A stretch of 64,000 nt of DNA from Gordonia mangrovi. GTDB taxonomy: Bacteria; Actinomycetota; Actinomycetes; Mycobacteriales; Mycobacteriaceae. Of the stretch, positions 1 to 9,042 are shown in pieces. Below the pieces are notes generated by a model. The model did no database searches and had not been told where the DNA came from. It saw only the letters and a list, made by a program, of their open reading frames with translations. The number at the start of each line of letters is the position of its first letter. The stretch's first letter is position 1. Location of the stretch: NCBI RefSeq assembly GCF_024734075.1, contig NZ_CP102850.1, positions 248,001-312,000 of the forward strand, given 5' to 3'. The translations under genes and the position numbers were made by a program.

Positions 1-814
1 TGCCGGTCAGCTCGGCCAGCTCTCGCAGTTCCTCGGCCGCATTGGCCTTGATGACACCGCCACCGACGTAGAGCACCGGCGCCTTGGCCGACTGGATCAG
101 CCGTGCGGCCTCGCGCACCTGCTTGCCGTGCGGCTTGGTCACCGGACGGTAGCCGGGCAGGTCGATCTGCGGCGGCCAGGAGAAGGTGGTCTGACTCTGC
201 AGGATGTCCTTGGGGATGTCGACGAGGACCGCACCAGGCCGGCCGCTCTCGGCGATGTGGAATGCCTCGGCGATCACCCGCGGGATGTCGGCGGGGTTGT
301 TCACCAGGAAGTTGTGCTTGGTGATCGGCATGGTGATGCCGGAGATGTCGGCCTCCTGGAAGCCGTCGGTACCGATGAGCGCGCGACCCACCTGGCCGGT
401 GATCGCGACCACCGGGACCGAGTCCATCTGCGCGTCGGCCAGCGGGGTGACCAGGTTGGTCGCGCCGGGACCCGACGTGGCCATCATGACGCCGGCACGT
501 CCGGCGACCTGCGCGTAACCGGTGGCCGCGTGGCCCGCACCCTGCTCGTGGCGCACCAGGACGTGACGCACCTTCGCTGAGTCGAGCAGCGGGTCGTAGA
601 CGGGCAGAACGGCTCCGCCCGGGATGCCGAAGACGATCTCGACGCCGAGTTCCTCGAGCGAACGAACCACTGATTGCGCCCCGCTGACGCGTTCGGGAGC
701 AACCGTGTGCTGACCTACGGCGCGTAGATTCCCGCCCGCTGGTGACTGTTGACGCGGCGCCGCTTCGCGCGCGGTTCCCCGCGCGTCGTCGGTACGTGCT
801 GTTGGTGCGCTCAC
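1..814 (-). CDS. ilvB: Acetolactate synthase large subunit, N-terminal part (runs off the window)
   Basis: Thiamine-diphosphate enzyme that condenses two pyruvates (or pyruvate and 2-oxobutyrate) in the first step common to valine, leucine and isoleucine synthesis. About 271 residues are present; the rest lies left of base 1. After a low-complexity N-terminus of about 40 residues the TPP pyrimidine-binding domain begins: [13 protein letters not shown] near residue 62, the catalytic glutamate (Glu90) in [14 protein letters not shown], and the [14 protein letters not shown] signature. I chose the GTG at 812-814 because an upstream GTG meets an in-frame stop and AAAGGA lies about 10 bases before it. 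It is read from a leader that carries a short Ile/Leu/Val-rich peptide and a terminator, so attenuation is expected. By position it matches M. tuberculosis ilvB1. Confidence 0.97.
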   Translation of the reverse strand, partial: MSAPTARTDDARGTAREAAPRQQSPAGGNLRAVGQHTVAPERVSGAQSVVRSLEELGVEIVFGIPGGAVLPVYDPLLDSAKVRHVLVRHEQGAGHAATGYAQVAGRAGVMMATSGPGATNLVTPLADAQMDSVPVVAITGQVGRALIGTDGFQEADISGITMPITKHNFLVNNPADIPRVIAEAFHIAESGRPGAVLVDIPKDILQSQTTFSWPPQIDLPGYRPVTKPHGKQVREAARLIQSAKAPVLYVGGGVIKANAAEELRELAELTG

Positions 815-854
815 TGCACGATCCTTTTGCTCTGGTGTTCGTTCAATTGACAAG

Positions 855-886
855 AAAAAACCCCCGACAGCTGAGCTGTTCGAGGG
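855..886 (-). terminator. Rho-independent attenuator in the ilvB leader
   Basis: On the minus strand a GC-rich hairpin (861-886; CCCTCG then ACAGCT, one-base loop, AGCTGT then CGGGGG, with one bulged A) is followed directly by six T (855-860). It lies between the leader-peptide stop and the ilvB start, 41 bases before the GTG. That is where a transcription attenuator would be. Confidence 0.88.
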
Positions 887-922
887 TGGCGCGTCGATGC
901 TGGAGGTCTACGAAGTGACCCG

Positions 923-970
923 TCAGGCGACGACGCGCCGGCCGAGTACTACGAGAATCTGATGCTGCAT
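923..970 (-). CDS. ilvB leader peptide (15 residues, attenuation)
   Basis: Short reading frame MQHQILVVLGRRVVA. Seven of fifteen residues are Ile, Leu or Val, including the run ILVVL. It lies upstream of a terminator hairpin and the ilvB gene. Such peptides sense charged branched-chain tRNAs: stalling at the ILVV codons should stop the terminator from folding. Attenuation of this kind is known for ilvBNC of Corynebacterium glutamicum. The ATG (968-970) lies 9 bases after a -10 element, so translation starts at or almost at the 5' end; the GTG one codon upstream is an alternative start. Confidence 0.82.
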   Translation of the reverse strand: MQHQILVVLGRRVVA

Positions 971-979
971 CACGCCTTC

Positions 980-1009
980 ACGGTAGGACCGGCGCGTGTC
1001 AAGAGTCAA
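980..1009 (-). promoter_or_regulatory. Predicted ilvB promoter
   Basis: Minus-strand TTGACT (1004-1009) and TACCGT (980-985) are separated by 18 bases. This fits a housekeeping sigma promoter with a start point near 973, just before the leader-peptide ATG. Confidence 0.6.
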
Positions 1010-1074
1010 ACCGCGCCCATCGGCATCCCACATCGTGGGAACACACTGGTGAATCGACGGGATGCGTGAAGTGA

Positions 1075-1080
1075 GACAAT
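1075..1080 (+). promoter_or_regulatory. Possible -10 element for a leaderless mRNA
   Basis: GACAAT ends six bases before the GTG at 1087, the spacing seen at other predicted leaderless starts in this window. The match to TANNNT is weak. Confidence 0.35.
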
Positions 1081-1086
1081 AGTCGT

Positions 1087-1533
1087 GTGTCAACTCCATC
1101 GCCCGCCTCTCATGATGCACCCGCCGTCGAACTGCCGCAGACGTTCCGGATTCAACGTCTCGCCTACTTCGCGGTGCCGATGATGTTCGTCGTCACCGTG
1201 ATCCTCGCCGGTGCGTCGCTGGTCTGGCTGGGCTGGACCCTCGTCCTGCCCGTACTGCTGGGCTGGTGGATCGTCCGGATCCGGACCATCGTGACCGAGG
1301 ACGGCCTGCGAGCCGTGCACACCTTCTCCACCCGTGAGGTCCCGTGGAGCGAGATCGATGGCCTGCAGTTCCCCCGATGGAGTTCGGTGCGGGCGGTATT
1401 GGTCAACGGCACGCGGGTCCGACTGCCTGCCATCACCTTCGCCGACCTGCCCCGGCTCTCGGCGGCCAGCCGTGGCCGCATCCCCGATCCCTATGCCGCG
1501 GCGGCCGCCGACGACGAGAACCAAACCGGCTGA
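1087..1533 (+). CDS. PH-domain membrane protein, Cfp6-like
   Basis: 148-residue protein with two adjacent hydrophobic segments (about residues 25-65, AYFAVPMMFVVTVILAG then a Trp-rich stretch), followed by a small bacterial PH-like domain: IRTIVTEDGLRAVHTFSTREVPWSEIDGL near residues 66-95 and a strand pattern ending in LPAITFADLP. Position between ilvB and doxX matches M. tuberculosis Rv3004 (cfp6, low-molecular-weight antigen). Its biochemical role is unknown; proteins of this family are thought to be membrane-attached. The C-terminus is low complexity (AAAAADDE). GTG start chosen for its spacing to the upstream -10-like hexamer; no Shine-Dalgarno sequence is obvious. Confidence 0.8.
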   Translation: MSTPSPASHDAPAVELPQTFRIQRLAYFAVPMMFVVTVILAGASLVWLGWTLVLPVLLGWWIVRIRTIVTEDGLRAVHTFSTREVPWSEIDGLQFPRWSSVRAVLVNGTRVRLPAITFADLPRLSAASRGRIPDPYAAAAADDENQTG

Positions 1534-1650
1534 ACCGTTTTGTTCGTGCTGGTCGGGGCGGAGTAGCCTCGTTCCTCGTGAACTGCCCCGGCTGTGGGCG
1601 TTCACTCATCCGCCCGAGCCCAGGCGGAATGTCGACACGAGGAAATCGCG

Positions 1651-3495
1651 ATGCCAGTTCTGAGGTCTGCCACCACCACCGTCGGACGCGAAGCAGCGGG
1701 TGCCCGCTCGTTGTGGCGCGCCACCGGCATGACAGACGACGACTTCGGTAGGCCGATCGTGGCCATCGCCAACTCCTACACCCAATTCGTACCCGGCCAC
1801 GTGCATCTCAAGGACGTCGGCGAGATCGTCGCCGACGCGGTGCGCGCGGCGGGCGGGGTGCCGCGTGAGTTCCATACGATCGCCGTCGACGACGGAATCG
1901 CGATGGGGCACGGCGGAATGCTCTACTCGCTGCCGAGTCGCGAGATCATCGCCGACTCCGTCGAGTACATGGTCAACGCCCACACCGCCGATGCACTGGT
2001 GTGTATCTCCAACTGCGACAAGATCACTCCCGGCATGCTCAACGCCGCGATGCGGTTGAACATCCCGACGGTGTTCGTGTCGGGTGGACCGATGGAGGCC
2101 GGCAAGGCCGTGGTGGTCGGCGATGTCGCCCACCCGTCGTCGGACCTCATCACCACGATCTCGGCGTCGGCGAACAGTGCCGTCGACGAACAGGGCCTGT
2201 CCGAGGTCGAGCGATCGGCATGCCCCACCTGCGGATCGTGCTCGGGCATGTTCACCGCGAACTCGATGAACTGTCTCACCGAGGCCCTCGGCCTGGCCTT
2301 GCCCGGCAACGGATCCACGCTGGCCACCCATGAGGCCCGCCGCGCGCTGTTCGAGCGTGCCGGCACCGTGATCGTCGAGGCGGCCCTGCGCTGGTACCGC
2401 GACGACGACAGTTCGGTGTTGCCCCGTAACATCGCCACCCCTACCGCATTCCGCAATGCGATGGCGCTCGACGTCGCGATGGGCGGCTCCACCAACACGG
2501 TCCTGCACATCCTTGCCGCCGCACAGGAGGGCGAGGTCACCGACTTCGACCTCGCCACCATCGACGAGATCAGTCGCAACGTGCCGTGCCTGTCGAAGGT
2601 CTCACCGAACTCCGACTACCACATGGAGGACGTGCATCGCGCCGGTGGAATTCCCGCGATCCTGGGCGAACTGCGCCGGGCCGGTCTGCTCGACGACACC
2701 GCCGCGACCGTGCACAGCCCGACGATCGGGCAGTTCCTCGATGATTGGGACATCCGCGGCGGCGCGGCCATCGACGCGGCCGTCGAGCTGTTCCACGCGG
2801 CGCCTGGCGGTGTACGGACCACCACCCCGTTCTCCACGGCGAACCGATGGACGTCACTGGACACCGATGCGGCCGGCGGTTGTATCCGCGATCTCGAGCA
2901 CGCCTACACCGTCGAGGGCGGACTGTGTGTCCTGCGCGGCAATCTGGCGCCCGACGGCGCCGTGCTCAAGACGGCGGGGATCGACGAGGAACTCTGGCAT
3001 TTCCAGGGGCCGGCGCGCGTCGTGGAGAGCCAAGAGGACGCCGTGCAGGTGATCCTGTCGAAGACCATCCAGGCCGGCGAGGTGCTCGTGGTGCGGTATG
3101 AAGGGCCCGCCGGTGGACCCGGTATGCAGGAGATGCTGCACCCCACCGCCTTCATGAAGGGCACCGGCATGGGTCGTAAGTGCGCGTTGATCACCGACGG
3201 CCGGTTCTCCGGCGGGTCGTCGGGGCTCTCGGTCGGACACATGTCGCCCGAGGCGGCATCGGGCGGCGCGATCGGGCTCGTCGAGGATGGCGACCCGATC
3301 GTGATCGACGTCCGGACCCGTCGCCTCGAGGTGCTCGTCGACGACGACGTGTTGGCCGAGCGCCGCGCGAAGATGGAGGCGTCCGAACGACCGTGGCAGC
3401 CCAAGGACCGACAGCGACCGGTCACCACCGCACTGCGTGCCTACGCGAAGCTGGCCACCTCGGCCGATCGGGGCGCGGTGCGCGTCGTCGACTGA
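1651..3495 (+). CDS. ilvD: Dihydroxy-acid dehydratase, E. coli-type
   Basis: Iron-sulfur enzyme that dehydrates 2,3-dihydroxy acids to 2-oxo acids in valine, leucine and isoleucine synthesis. The protein has 614 residues and reads like enterobacterial IlvD through its whole length: [20 protein letters not shown] at the N-terminus, Cys122 in [10 protein letters not shown], the cysteine cluster CPTCGSC (191-197), and TDGRFSGG near the end. The ATG at 1651 has GAGGAAA about 6 bases upstream and matches the IlvD N-terminus; an in-frame upstream ATG is not supported. The nearby ilvB makes this a branched-chain cluster. M. tuberculosis IlvD (Rv0189c) is shorter and lies elsewhere, so this long form is a local difference. 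Confidence 0.97.
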   Translation: MPVLRSATTTVGREAAGARSLWRATGMTDDDFGRPIVAIANSYTQFVPGHVHLKDVGEIVADAVRAAGGVPREFHTIAVDDGIAMGHGGMLYSLPSREIIADSVEYMVNAHTADALVCISNCDKITPGMLNAAMRLNIPTVFVSGGPMEAGKAVVVGDVAHPSSDLITTISASANSAVDEQGLSEVERSACPTCGSCSGMFTANSMNCLTEALGLALPGNGSTLATHEARRALFERAGTVIVEAALRWYRDDDSSVLPRNIATPTAFRNAMALDVAMGGSTNTVLHILAAAQEGEVTDFDLATIDEISRNVPCLSKVSPNSDYHMEDVHRAGGIPAILGELRRAGLLDDTAATVHSPTIGQFLDDWDIRGGAAIDAAVELFHAAPGGVRTTTPFSTANRWTSLDTDAAGGCIRDLEHAYTVEGGLCVLRGNLAPDGAVLKTAGIDEELWHFQGPARVVESQEDAVQVILSKTIQAGEVLVVRYEGPAGGPGMQEMLHPTAFMKGTGMGRKCALITDGRFSGGSSGLSVGHMSPEAASGGAIGLVEDGDPIVIDVRTRRLEVLVDDDVLAERRAKMEASERPWQPKDRQRPVTTALRAYAKLATSADRGAVRVVD

Positions 3496-3546
3496 GGGAC
3501 CGCAGCACACCCGGTCACGTCCACCCCGCCGCCGGTCCCGCGTTCG

Positions 3547-4725
3547 TCAGCCGGTCGGGTTGCCGGGCGACTCGAACGGGTTGGTCCCGTTGAACAGCAG
3601 CCACACCGCGACCGCGGCACCCACCCCGACGATCAGCAGGGCCAGCGAACCCCAGGAGGGGCGACGCGCCCAGCCCCGCGGAGCATCCACCGAGATCCGG
3701 CCCGGCCCGGTCAGGATGATGACGCCCGCACACACCGCCAGCAGCAGTTCGTACTCGATCCCGGCGCCCGCGCCACCGGCAGCGAAGAACCACACGCCGC
3801 CGGCCAGCGTCGCCTTGTAGGCCGCGGCCACCAGCATCACGCCGAGCACTGCTGAGGCGGCCAACGGCGTGAACAGCCCGATCACCAGCATCAATCCGCC
3901 GAGGGTCTCCGAGAGCGCACCCAGGATGGCCAGGGGCCGGGCGGCGTCGGTACCGAAGCCGATCGCCGGATTGGGCGCGTTGACCAGCATGTCCTGAAAA
4001 CCCGACAGTCGCGGACCGTTCCACCAGCCGAACAGTTTCTGTGCCCCGTGCGCCATCGCGATCAGCCCCACCGCGACCCGCAACAGCAGCAGGCCGAGAT
4101 CAAGGGTGCCCCGACGAGCTCGTCGTTCGGACTCGGCGAGATCCTCTTCCACCGAACGCAGACGCTCATCGCTGGTCGGGTAGCTGTCCGCAGCCGCGTA
4201 GGTGTCGGGGTCACCGACCACCGAGGTGTCCGTTGCGTACGCGGTCGTCGGTGGTGCCGTTTCCGCGTTGAACGCAGTGGTGGGCGGGGTCGGATCTGCC
4301 GCGCCGGCCGAGGTCGGCGCGGCAAACGGTGTGGTGGCGTCCTCCTCGGCCGGCGGCGGCCGGTCGACCGCACCCGCCGGCCTTCGGTCGATCGCCTCGG
4401 TCGCCGGCGTCGGGGCGGCCGCCATCGATTCGGTCGGCATCGATTCGGTCGGCATCGATTCGGTCGGCGCCGACTCGGTCGGCATCGACTCGGTCTCGCC
4501 CGCCGGTGGCGCGAAGCGTCGGGTCGCCACCTCGTCGGGTTCGACGTCATCGAGGTCGTCGACCCGCTTGCGGCCGGCCGCCGCGTGCCGGTCGTAGAAG
4601 GTGTCACGCTCCTCGCTGGGGACCTGTCGACGTCGCTGGGATGCGACCGCACCGAGATCGATCTCGCCCGTCGGTTCGTCGTACGGACTGGAGCCGCCGC
4701 CTGCGGCCGGGTCACGTTCGCTCAC
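3547..4725 (-). CDS. DoxX-family membrane protein with long acidic, repeat-bearing N-terminus
   Basis: 392 residues. The first 200 or so are hydrophilic, acidic and Pro/Thr/Ser-rich, with five tandem ESMPT-type pentapeptides and further TPPTTA-like stretches. The C-terminal part has four hydrophobic segments of the DoxX/DoxD type (LGLLLLRVAVGLIAMAHGAQKLFGW, then three more) and a last helix ending in FNGTNPFESPGNPTG. By sequence type and position next to an lppZ-like gene it matches Rv3005c, the DoxX member of a mycobacterial membrane oxidoreductase complex with SodA and SseA that resists oxidative stress. Function here is inferred from that. GTG start chosen because it follows the last in-frame non-coding-like stretch and leaves 82 bases to the divergent gene; it is not certain. 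Confidence 0.85.
   Translation of the reverse strand: MSERDPAAGGGSSPYDEPTGEIDLGAVASQRRRQVPSEERDTFYDRHAAAGRKRVDDLDDVEPDEVATRRFAPPAGETESMPTESAPTESMPTESMPTESMAAAPTPATEAIDRRPAGAVDRPPPAEEDATTPFAAPTSAGAADPTPPTTAFNAETAPPTTAYATDTSVVGDPDTYAAADSYPTSDERLRSVEEDLAESERRARRGTLDLGLLLLRVAVGLIAMAHGAQKLFGWWNGPRLSGFQDMLVNAPNPAIGFGTDAARPLAILGALSETLGGLMLVIGLFTPLAASAVLGVMLVAAAYKATLAGGVWFFAAGGAGAGIEYELLLAVCAGVIILTGPGRISVDAPRGWARRPSWGSLALLIVGVGAAVAVWLLFNGTNPFESPGNPTG
4423..4497. repeat. Coding minisatellite, five 15-bp units
   Basis: Five consecutive 15-base units with consensus CATCGATTCGGTCGG (plus strand). The first three are identical; the last two carry substitutions. They encode five ESMPT-like pentapeptides in the N-terminal region of the DoxX protein. 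Whole-unit gain or loss would keep the frame. Confidence 0.9.
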
Positions 4726-4794
4726 GGTTCCGACTGTAGGCGCAGTCACCGCGGGGCGCGTCGAGCAGCGCGCGGTGAGTCGGAAACGATCGCC

Positions 4795-4800
4795 TACCCT
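4795..4800 (+). promoter_or_regulatory. -10 element, leaderless start of the LppZ-like gene
   Basis: TACCCT ends seven bases before the ATG at 4808. This predicts transcription starting at or one base from the start codon. Confidence 0.55.
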
Positions 4801-4807
4801 GGGGTCC

Positions 4808-5980
4808 ATGCGCATGGGGTGGCCGACGGCAGGACGAAACCGTGGACGGTCGGCCGCATCGACGCACACCCGCGGCATGATCGCCGCGGCGGCCCTCGGT
4901 CTGCTGGTGCTGGGCACCAGCGGATGCGCCGACTTCACCGAGCAGGATCGTGCGAAGGATGCCGGTGCCTGGAGCGCCAACAACGAATCGCCGGCACAGC
5001 AGCAACAGCCTCGTCCCTCCCCCACCGAGCCGCCGGTGCCACCGCCGCCCGGCCCGTGCGTGGACCCGGATCCGGCGGTCATCGCCACCTGCCTGCAATC
5101 CACCGCCGCGGTGATGCCGGGCGACGACCAGGGCGAGGTGACGGTGGTGGCCGAGCGCACCACCGGAAAGATCGTCACCACCAAACGCTATGGGCCGCAG
5201 CGTGTTCTGGCGACGGCGCCGGTGGATGCGGCGGGCGACGGTGGACTGATCGATTTCGCGTTCTCCCCCACCTACGACCAGGACCGGTTGATCTACGCGC
5301 TGATCACGACCGCGTCGGACAACCGCGTCGTGCGGCTGGCACCCAACGACGTGCCGAAACCGATTCTCGTCGGCATCCCCAAGGGCGCGACCGGCAACAT
5401 GGGCGCGATGTTCTTCCGCTCCCCGACAGAGCTGGTCGTCGCGACCGGCAACGCCGGCAACCCGGCCGCGGCGGCGGACCCCGCGTCGCTGGCGGGCAAG
5501 GTCTTGTCGGTGACGTCGCTGGGCTCGGGTGCCAACCCGCCCCCGCGCATCCTCGCCTCGGGCTTCGGTTCGAATGTGTCGCTGTGCCCGAGCACGACGA
5601 CCGGGTCGCTCTATGTCGCCGACCAGACGGCCACCGAGGATCGCATCCAGGTGCTGGAGCCGTCCGGTCCGAAGGTGTTGTGGACGTGGCCCGACCGCCC
5701 GCAGATCGCCGGCTGCGCGGTCACCTCCGGCGCGATCTTCGTGTCCACCACCCGCACTCAGCACATCGAGGCGCTCAACGAGCCGACCCGGGAGAAGCCG
5801 GCGATCACTCCACCTGCCGTCGTGTTGGAGAAGCGCTACGGCGCCTTGGGCCGGATGACGGCGTTGGACAACGGGGTCCTCCAATTCGCGACGGTGAACC
5901 GGACCTCGGGCACCCCGGTCAGCACCGATGACCGGGTGGTGCGTTGGCTACCACCGTCGTCGACCGAAGACCGGACCTGA
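4808..5980 (+). CDS. LppZ-like lipoprotein, beta-propeller of the sorbosone/glucose dehydrogenase type
   Basis: 390-residue exported lipoprotein. The N-terminus has a twin Arg/basic region, a hydrophobic stretch (AAAALGLLVLG) and Cys in TSGC, a slightly unusual lipobox. A Pro-rich linker follows, then repeats typical of soluble-quinoprotein glucose dehydrogenase-like propellers: FAFSPTYDQDRLIYALIT, GNMGAMFFRSPTELVVATGN, and ASGFGSNVSLCPSTTGSL-type blades. Position opposite doxX matches Rv3006 (lppZ). Whether it binds PQQ or has catalytic activity cannot be told; mycobacterial LppZ has no assigned reaction. The ATG is predicted to be leaderless. The stop lies 5 bases from the convergent gatB stop. 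Confidence 0.82.
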   Translation: MRMGWPTAGRNRGRSAASTHTRGMIAAAALGLLVLGTSGCADFTEQDRAKDAGAWSANNESPAQQQQPRPSPTEPPVPPPPGPCVDPDPAVIATCLQSTAAVMPGDDQGEVTVVAERTTGKIVTTKRYGPQRVLATAPVDAAGDGGLIDFAFSPTYDQDRLIYALITTASDNRVVRLAPNDVPKPILVGIPKGATGNMGAMFFRSPTELVVATGNAGNPAAAADPASLAGKVLSVTSLGSGANPPPRILASGFGSNVSLCPSTTTGSLYVADQTATEDRIQVLEPSGPKVLWTWPDRPQIAGCAVTSGAIFVSTTRTQHIEALNEPTREKPAITPPAVVLEKRYGALGRMTALDNGVLQFATVNRTSGTPVSTDDRVVRWLPPSSTEDRT

Positions 5981-5985
5981 CGGAC

Positions 5986-7488
5986 TCAGGAACAGGCGGC
6001 GAGGACGAGTTCCTTGACCCGCGCCGGGTCGGCCTGACCCCGCGTGGCCTTCATCACGTCGCCGACGATCTTCCCGGCTGCGGCCACCTTGCCGCCGCGG
6101 ATCTTGTCGGCGATGTCGGGGTTGTTGACGAGCGCCTCGTCGACGGCCTTCTGCAGCGCCGAGTCATCACGCACCACCTCGAGCCCGCGGTCGGCGACGA
6201 CCTGCTCGGGCTCACCCTCCCCGTCGAGCACACCCACCGCCACCTGTTGGGCGAGTTTGGTGGTGAGCTTGCCCTCGTCGACGAGACCGATGATCGTGGC
6301 GACCTGTGACGGGGTGATCGGCAGGTCGGCGAGTTCGGTGCCCCGTGTGTTCGCCTGCTGCGCGAGGAACGACACCCACCAGCCGCGGGCGGCCTCCACG
6401 CCGGCACCGGCGTCCACGGTGGCGATGACCAGGTCGATCGCGCCGACGTTGACGAGGTCACGCATCACCTCGTCGGAGACACCCCATTCCTCCTGGATAC
6501 GGGCACGCCGCACCCAGGGCATCTCCGGCAGCGTGGTGCCCAACTCGGCGATCCACGACGGGTCCGGGGCCACCGGCGGCAGATCGGGCTCCGGGAAGTA
6601 GCGGTAGTCCTCTGCGGTCTCCTTGCGCCGTCCCGGCGAGGTGGTGCCGTCCGCCTCGTGGAAGTGTCGGGTCTCCTGCACCACCTCACCACCGGCGAGC
6701 AACAGCGCGGCCTGCCGCTGCATCTCGTAGCGCACCGCCACCTCGACACTCTTGAGCGAGTTGACGTTCTTGGTTTCGGTGCGGGTGCCGAACTCCGTCG
6801 CGTCCTTGCGCATCAGCGAAACATTGGCGTCGCAGCGCAGCGACCCCTGATCCATCCGCACGTCCGAGACGTCGAGTGCCTTGAGCAGATCGCGCAGCGC
6901 CGACACATACGCGCGGGCGACCTCGGGTGCGCGCTCGGCCGCCCCGACGATGGGCTTGGTCACGATCTCCACCAGCGGAACGCCGGCCCGGTTGTAGTCG
7001 AGCAGCGAATGACTGGCCCCGTGGATGCGGCCGGATCCGCCGATGTGGAGGGACTTTCCGGTGTCCTCCTCCATGTGCGCCCGCTCGATCTCCACCCGCC
7101 ACGGCGTGCCGTCTCCCAGCAGCACCTCCAGGAACCCGTCGAAGGCGATCGGTTCGTCGTACTGGGAGATCTGATAGTTCTTCGGCTGATCGGGATAGAA
7201 GTAGTTCTTCCGTGCGAACACACTCGAGGGCCGGATGCTGCAGTTGAGCGCCAACCCGATCCGAATCGCCGACTCGATGGCCTTGACGTTCGCGACGGGC
7301 AACGATCCCGGCAGCCCGATGCACACCGGACACACCTGGGTGTTGGGTTCCGCCCCGAAGGCGGTCGGGCAGCCGCAGAACATCTTGGTCTCGGTGCCCA
7401 GTTCGACGTGCACCTCGAGGCCGAGGACGGGGTCGAACTCTGCGATGACCTGGTCGTAGTCGAGCAGTTCGGTGGCAGCGGCAGTCAT
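5986..7488 (-). CDS. gatB: Aspartyl/glutamyl-tRNA amidotransferase subunit B
   Basis: Subunit B of GatCAB, which phosphorylates and amidates Glu-tRNA(Gln) (and often Asp-tRNA(Asn)) with ammonia from GatA. 500 residues. The cradle domain shows the GatB N-terminal signature [19 protein letters not shown], followed by [16 protein letters not shown] (zinc-site cysteines), [16 protein letters not shown] and the [14 protein letters not shown] signature; the YqeY-like tail ends in [16 protein letters not shown] used the ATG at 7486-7488, matching the usual N-terminus just before ELLDYD; an ATG three codons upstream (7497) has GGAG before it and is possible. As in mycobacteria it is separated from gatA-gatC but lies near pfkA. 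Confidence 0.96.
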   Translation of the reverse strand: MTAAATELLDYDQVIAEFDPVLGLEVHVELGTETKMFCGCPTAFGAEPNTQVCPVCIGLPGSLPVANVKAIESAIRIGLALNCSIRPSSVFARKNYFYPDQPKNYQISQYDEPIAFDGFLEVLLGDGTPWRVEIERAHMEEDTGKSLHIGGSGRIHGASHSLLDYNRAGVPLVEIVTKPIVGAAERAPEVARAYVSALRDLLKALDVSDVRMDQGSLRCDANVSLMRKDATEFGTRTETKNVNSLKSVEVAVRYEMQRQAALLLAGGEVVQETRHFHEADGTTSPGRRKETAEDYRYFPEPDLPPVAPDPSWIAELGTTLPEMPWVRRARIQEEWGVSDEVMRDLVNVGAIDLVIATVDAGAGVEAARGWWVSFLAQQANTRGTELADLPITPSQVATIIGLVDEGKLTTKLAQQVAVGVLDGEGEPEQVVADRGLEVVRDDSALQKAVDEALVNNPDIADKIRGGKVAAAGKIVGDVMKATRGQADPARVKELVLAACS

Positions 7489-7631
7489 GGCTGCCATCTT
7501 ATTGCTCCGCCGATCCGGCGGCTGCGCGGGTCGTCGGACACGCTGCACGAACCCGGGTTCGATTCAGGGTCTTCCCCGATGACGCCGTGACCGGCGATCC
7601 GTAGCGTGGACTTCAGACGAAAGGAAGACCC

Positions 7632-7883
7632 ATGACCACCACAACTCCGGGTTCCACCCGACTGATGCGTTCGCGCGACGACGCCTGGCTCGGCGGGGTG
7701 TGCGGCGGCATCGCCAAGCGCTTCGGCTGGGACGTCACCGTCATCCGGGTGCTGTTCGTGGCCTCGATCCTGTTGCCCGGCCCACAGGTGCTGCTCTACC
7801 TGGTCCTCTGGTTGATCATCCCGCGCGAACCGGTGGTGCCACCGTCGCCCGTGCCCTACCCGACGCAGCCACCGGCGGTCTGA
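7632..7883 (+). CDS. PspC-domain small membrane protein
   Basis: 83 residues made almost wholly of a PspC domain: RSRDDAWLGGVCGGIAKRFGWD, then IRVLFVASILLPGPQVLLYLVLWLIIP, which forms the membrane helix pair, and a Pro-rich tail. PspC domains occur in membrane-stress sensors and in the N-termini of some actinobacterial histidine kinases. Here the domain stands alone, so a role in sensing is only a guess. Strong Shine-Dalgarno AAGGAAG 6 bases before the ATG. Its stop is one base from the convergent pfkA stop. Confidence 0.85.
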   Translation: MTTTTPGSTRLMRSRDDAWLGGVCGGIAKRFGWDVTVIRVLFVASILLPGPQVLLYLVLWLIIPREPVVPPSPVPYPTQPPAV

Positions 7884-7884
7884 C

Positions 7885-8919
7885 TCAGCCGAAGATGACC
7901 CGGATCTCCTGGTACTGGTCGGCGGGCACCGACTTCTGATTGGCCAGCGCGTCGGAGAAGTCGACCCGGACGATGTCGGTGCCGTTGAGCGCCACCATCT
8001 TGCCCCACCCCTTGTCGGCGCACAGGTCGGTGATCGCCATCCCGAGGCGGGTCGCGAGGACCCGGTCGAATGCGGTCGGCACACCACCGCGCTGAATGTG
8101 CCCCAGCACCGTGGCCCGGGTCTCGATCCCGGTCCGTTCCTCGATGAGGGGGGCGAGCACCTCGGCGATACCGCCGAGGCGCGGACGATTGAACCCGTCC
8201 AGCCCCTTCACCGAGTACGCCTCGCCCATGTCCGGGAACTTGAATCCCTCGGCGACGACCACCATCGGGGCGCGACCACGGTTCTTGACGTGGGTGACCC
8301 AGGCGCAGATCTGGTCGAGGCTTTCCGGCTGTTCGGGGATGAGGATCGCGTGCGCTCCCCCGGCGATCCCGGAGTAGAGGGCGATCCAGCCGGCATGACG
8401 TCCCATCACCTCGAGGACCATGCACCGCTTGTGCGAGTTGCCGGTGGTGCGCAGTCGGTCGATGGCCTCGGTGGCGATCTCGACCGCGGTGTTGAAACCG
8501 AAGGTGTAGTCGGTGGCGTCGAGATCGTTGTCGATGGTCTTGGGGACGCCGACGATGTTGATGCCGTCCTCGTACAGTCGCCGTGACGCCGAGGCCGTAC
8601 CCTCCCCGCCGATGGCGATCACGCCATCGATGCCGAGGTTCTTCATGACCTTCTTGATGTTCTCCGCGCCACCGTCGGGTTCCTGGTACGGCCCGAAGCG
8701 GCTGGTTCCCAGAATCGTTCCGCCTTCATGGGACAAACCACGGACCGTGGAGCGATTGAGCTCCATGATGTCGCCGTACACCAGCCCGTACCAGCCGTCC
8801 TTGAAGCCGACGAACTCGTGTCCATAGACGGTTTCGCCCTTGAGTACTGCGCCGCGGATCACCGCGTTCAGTCCAGGGCAGTCACCGCCGCTGGTGAGAA
8901 TGCCGAACCTCTTGGCCAT
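7885..8919 (-). CDS. pfkA: 6-phosphofructokinase
   Basis: ATP- or PPi-dependent phosphorylation of fructose 6-phosphate in glycolysis. 344 residues, the usual PfkA size. Visible sites: GGDCPGLNAVIRG (nucleotide loop, residues 10-22), the catalytic TIDND in VPKTIDNDL (about 130), and the sugar-phosphate site MGRHAGWIAL (about 168). In actinobacterial enzymes residue 104 of the GGEGT loop (here IGGEGTASASR) decides ATP versus PPi; the GGEGT form seen here is the ATP-type in E. coli-like enzymes reads GGDGS, so the donor is not settled from sequence alone. ATG chosen by homology (AKRFGILTSGG); GGAAGG about 12 bases upstream. Confidence 0.95.
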   Translation of the reverse strand: MAKRFGILTSGGDCPGLNAVIRGAVLKGETVYGHEFVGFKDGWYGLVYGDIMELNRSTVRGLSHEGGTILGTSRFGPYQEPDGGAENIKKVMKNLGIDGVIAIGGEGTASASRRLYEDGINIVGVPKTIDNDLDATDYTFGFNTAVEIATEAIDRLRTTGNSHKRCMVLEVMGRHAGWIALYSGIAGGAHAILIPEQPESLDQICAWVTHVKNRGRAPMVVVAEGFKFPDMGEAYSVKGLDGFNRPRLGGIAEVLAPLIEERTGIETRATVLGHIQRGGVPTAFDRVLATRLGMAITDLCADKGWGKMVALNGTDIVRVDFSDALANQKSVPADQYQEIRVIFG

Positions 8920-8965
8920 CGCCCCGAGACCTTCCTGTCGACCAACCCTGACACGTACCCCGTTC

Positions 8966-8971
8966 AATCTA
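8966..8971 (-). promoter_or_regulatory. Predicted -10 element of pfkA
   Basis: Minus-strand TAGATT, 46 bases upstream of the pfkA ATG. Transcription would start near 8959 and give a short leader that contains the GGAAGG ribosome-binding site. Confidence 0.45.
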
Positions 8972-9042
8972 GTGGCCCGGGCCGACCCGCGCCGGGTGTC
9001 GCGCGCGTACCGGCGCATCGGCAGGTGAACTTTGCGCTCCGC

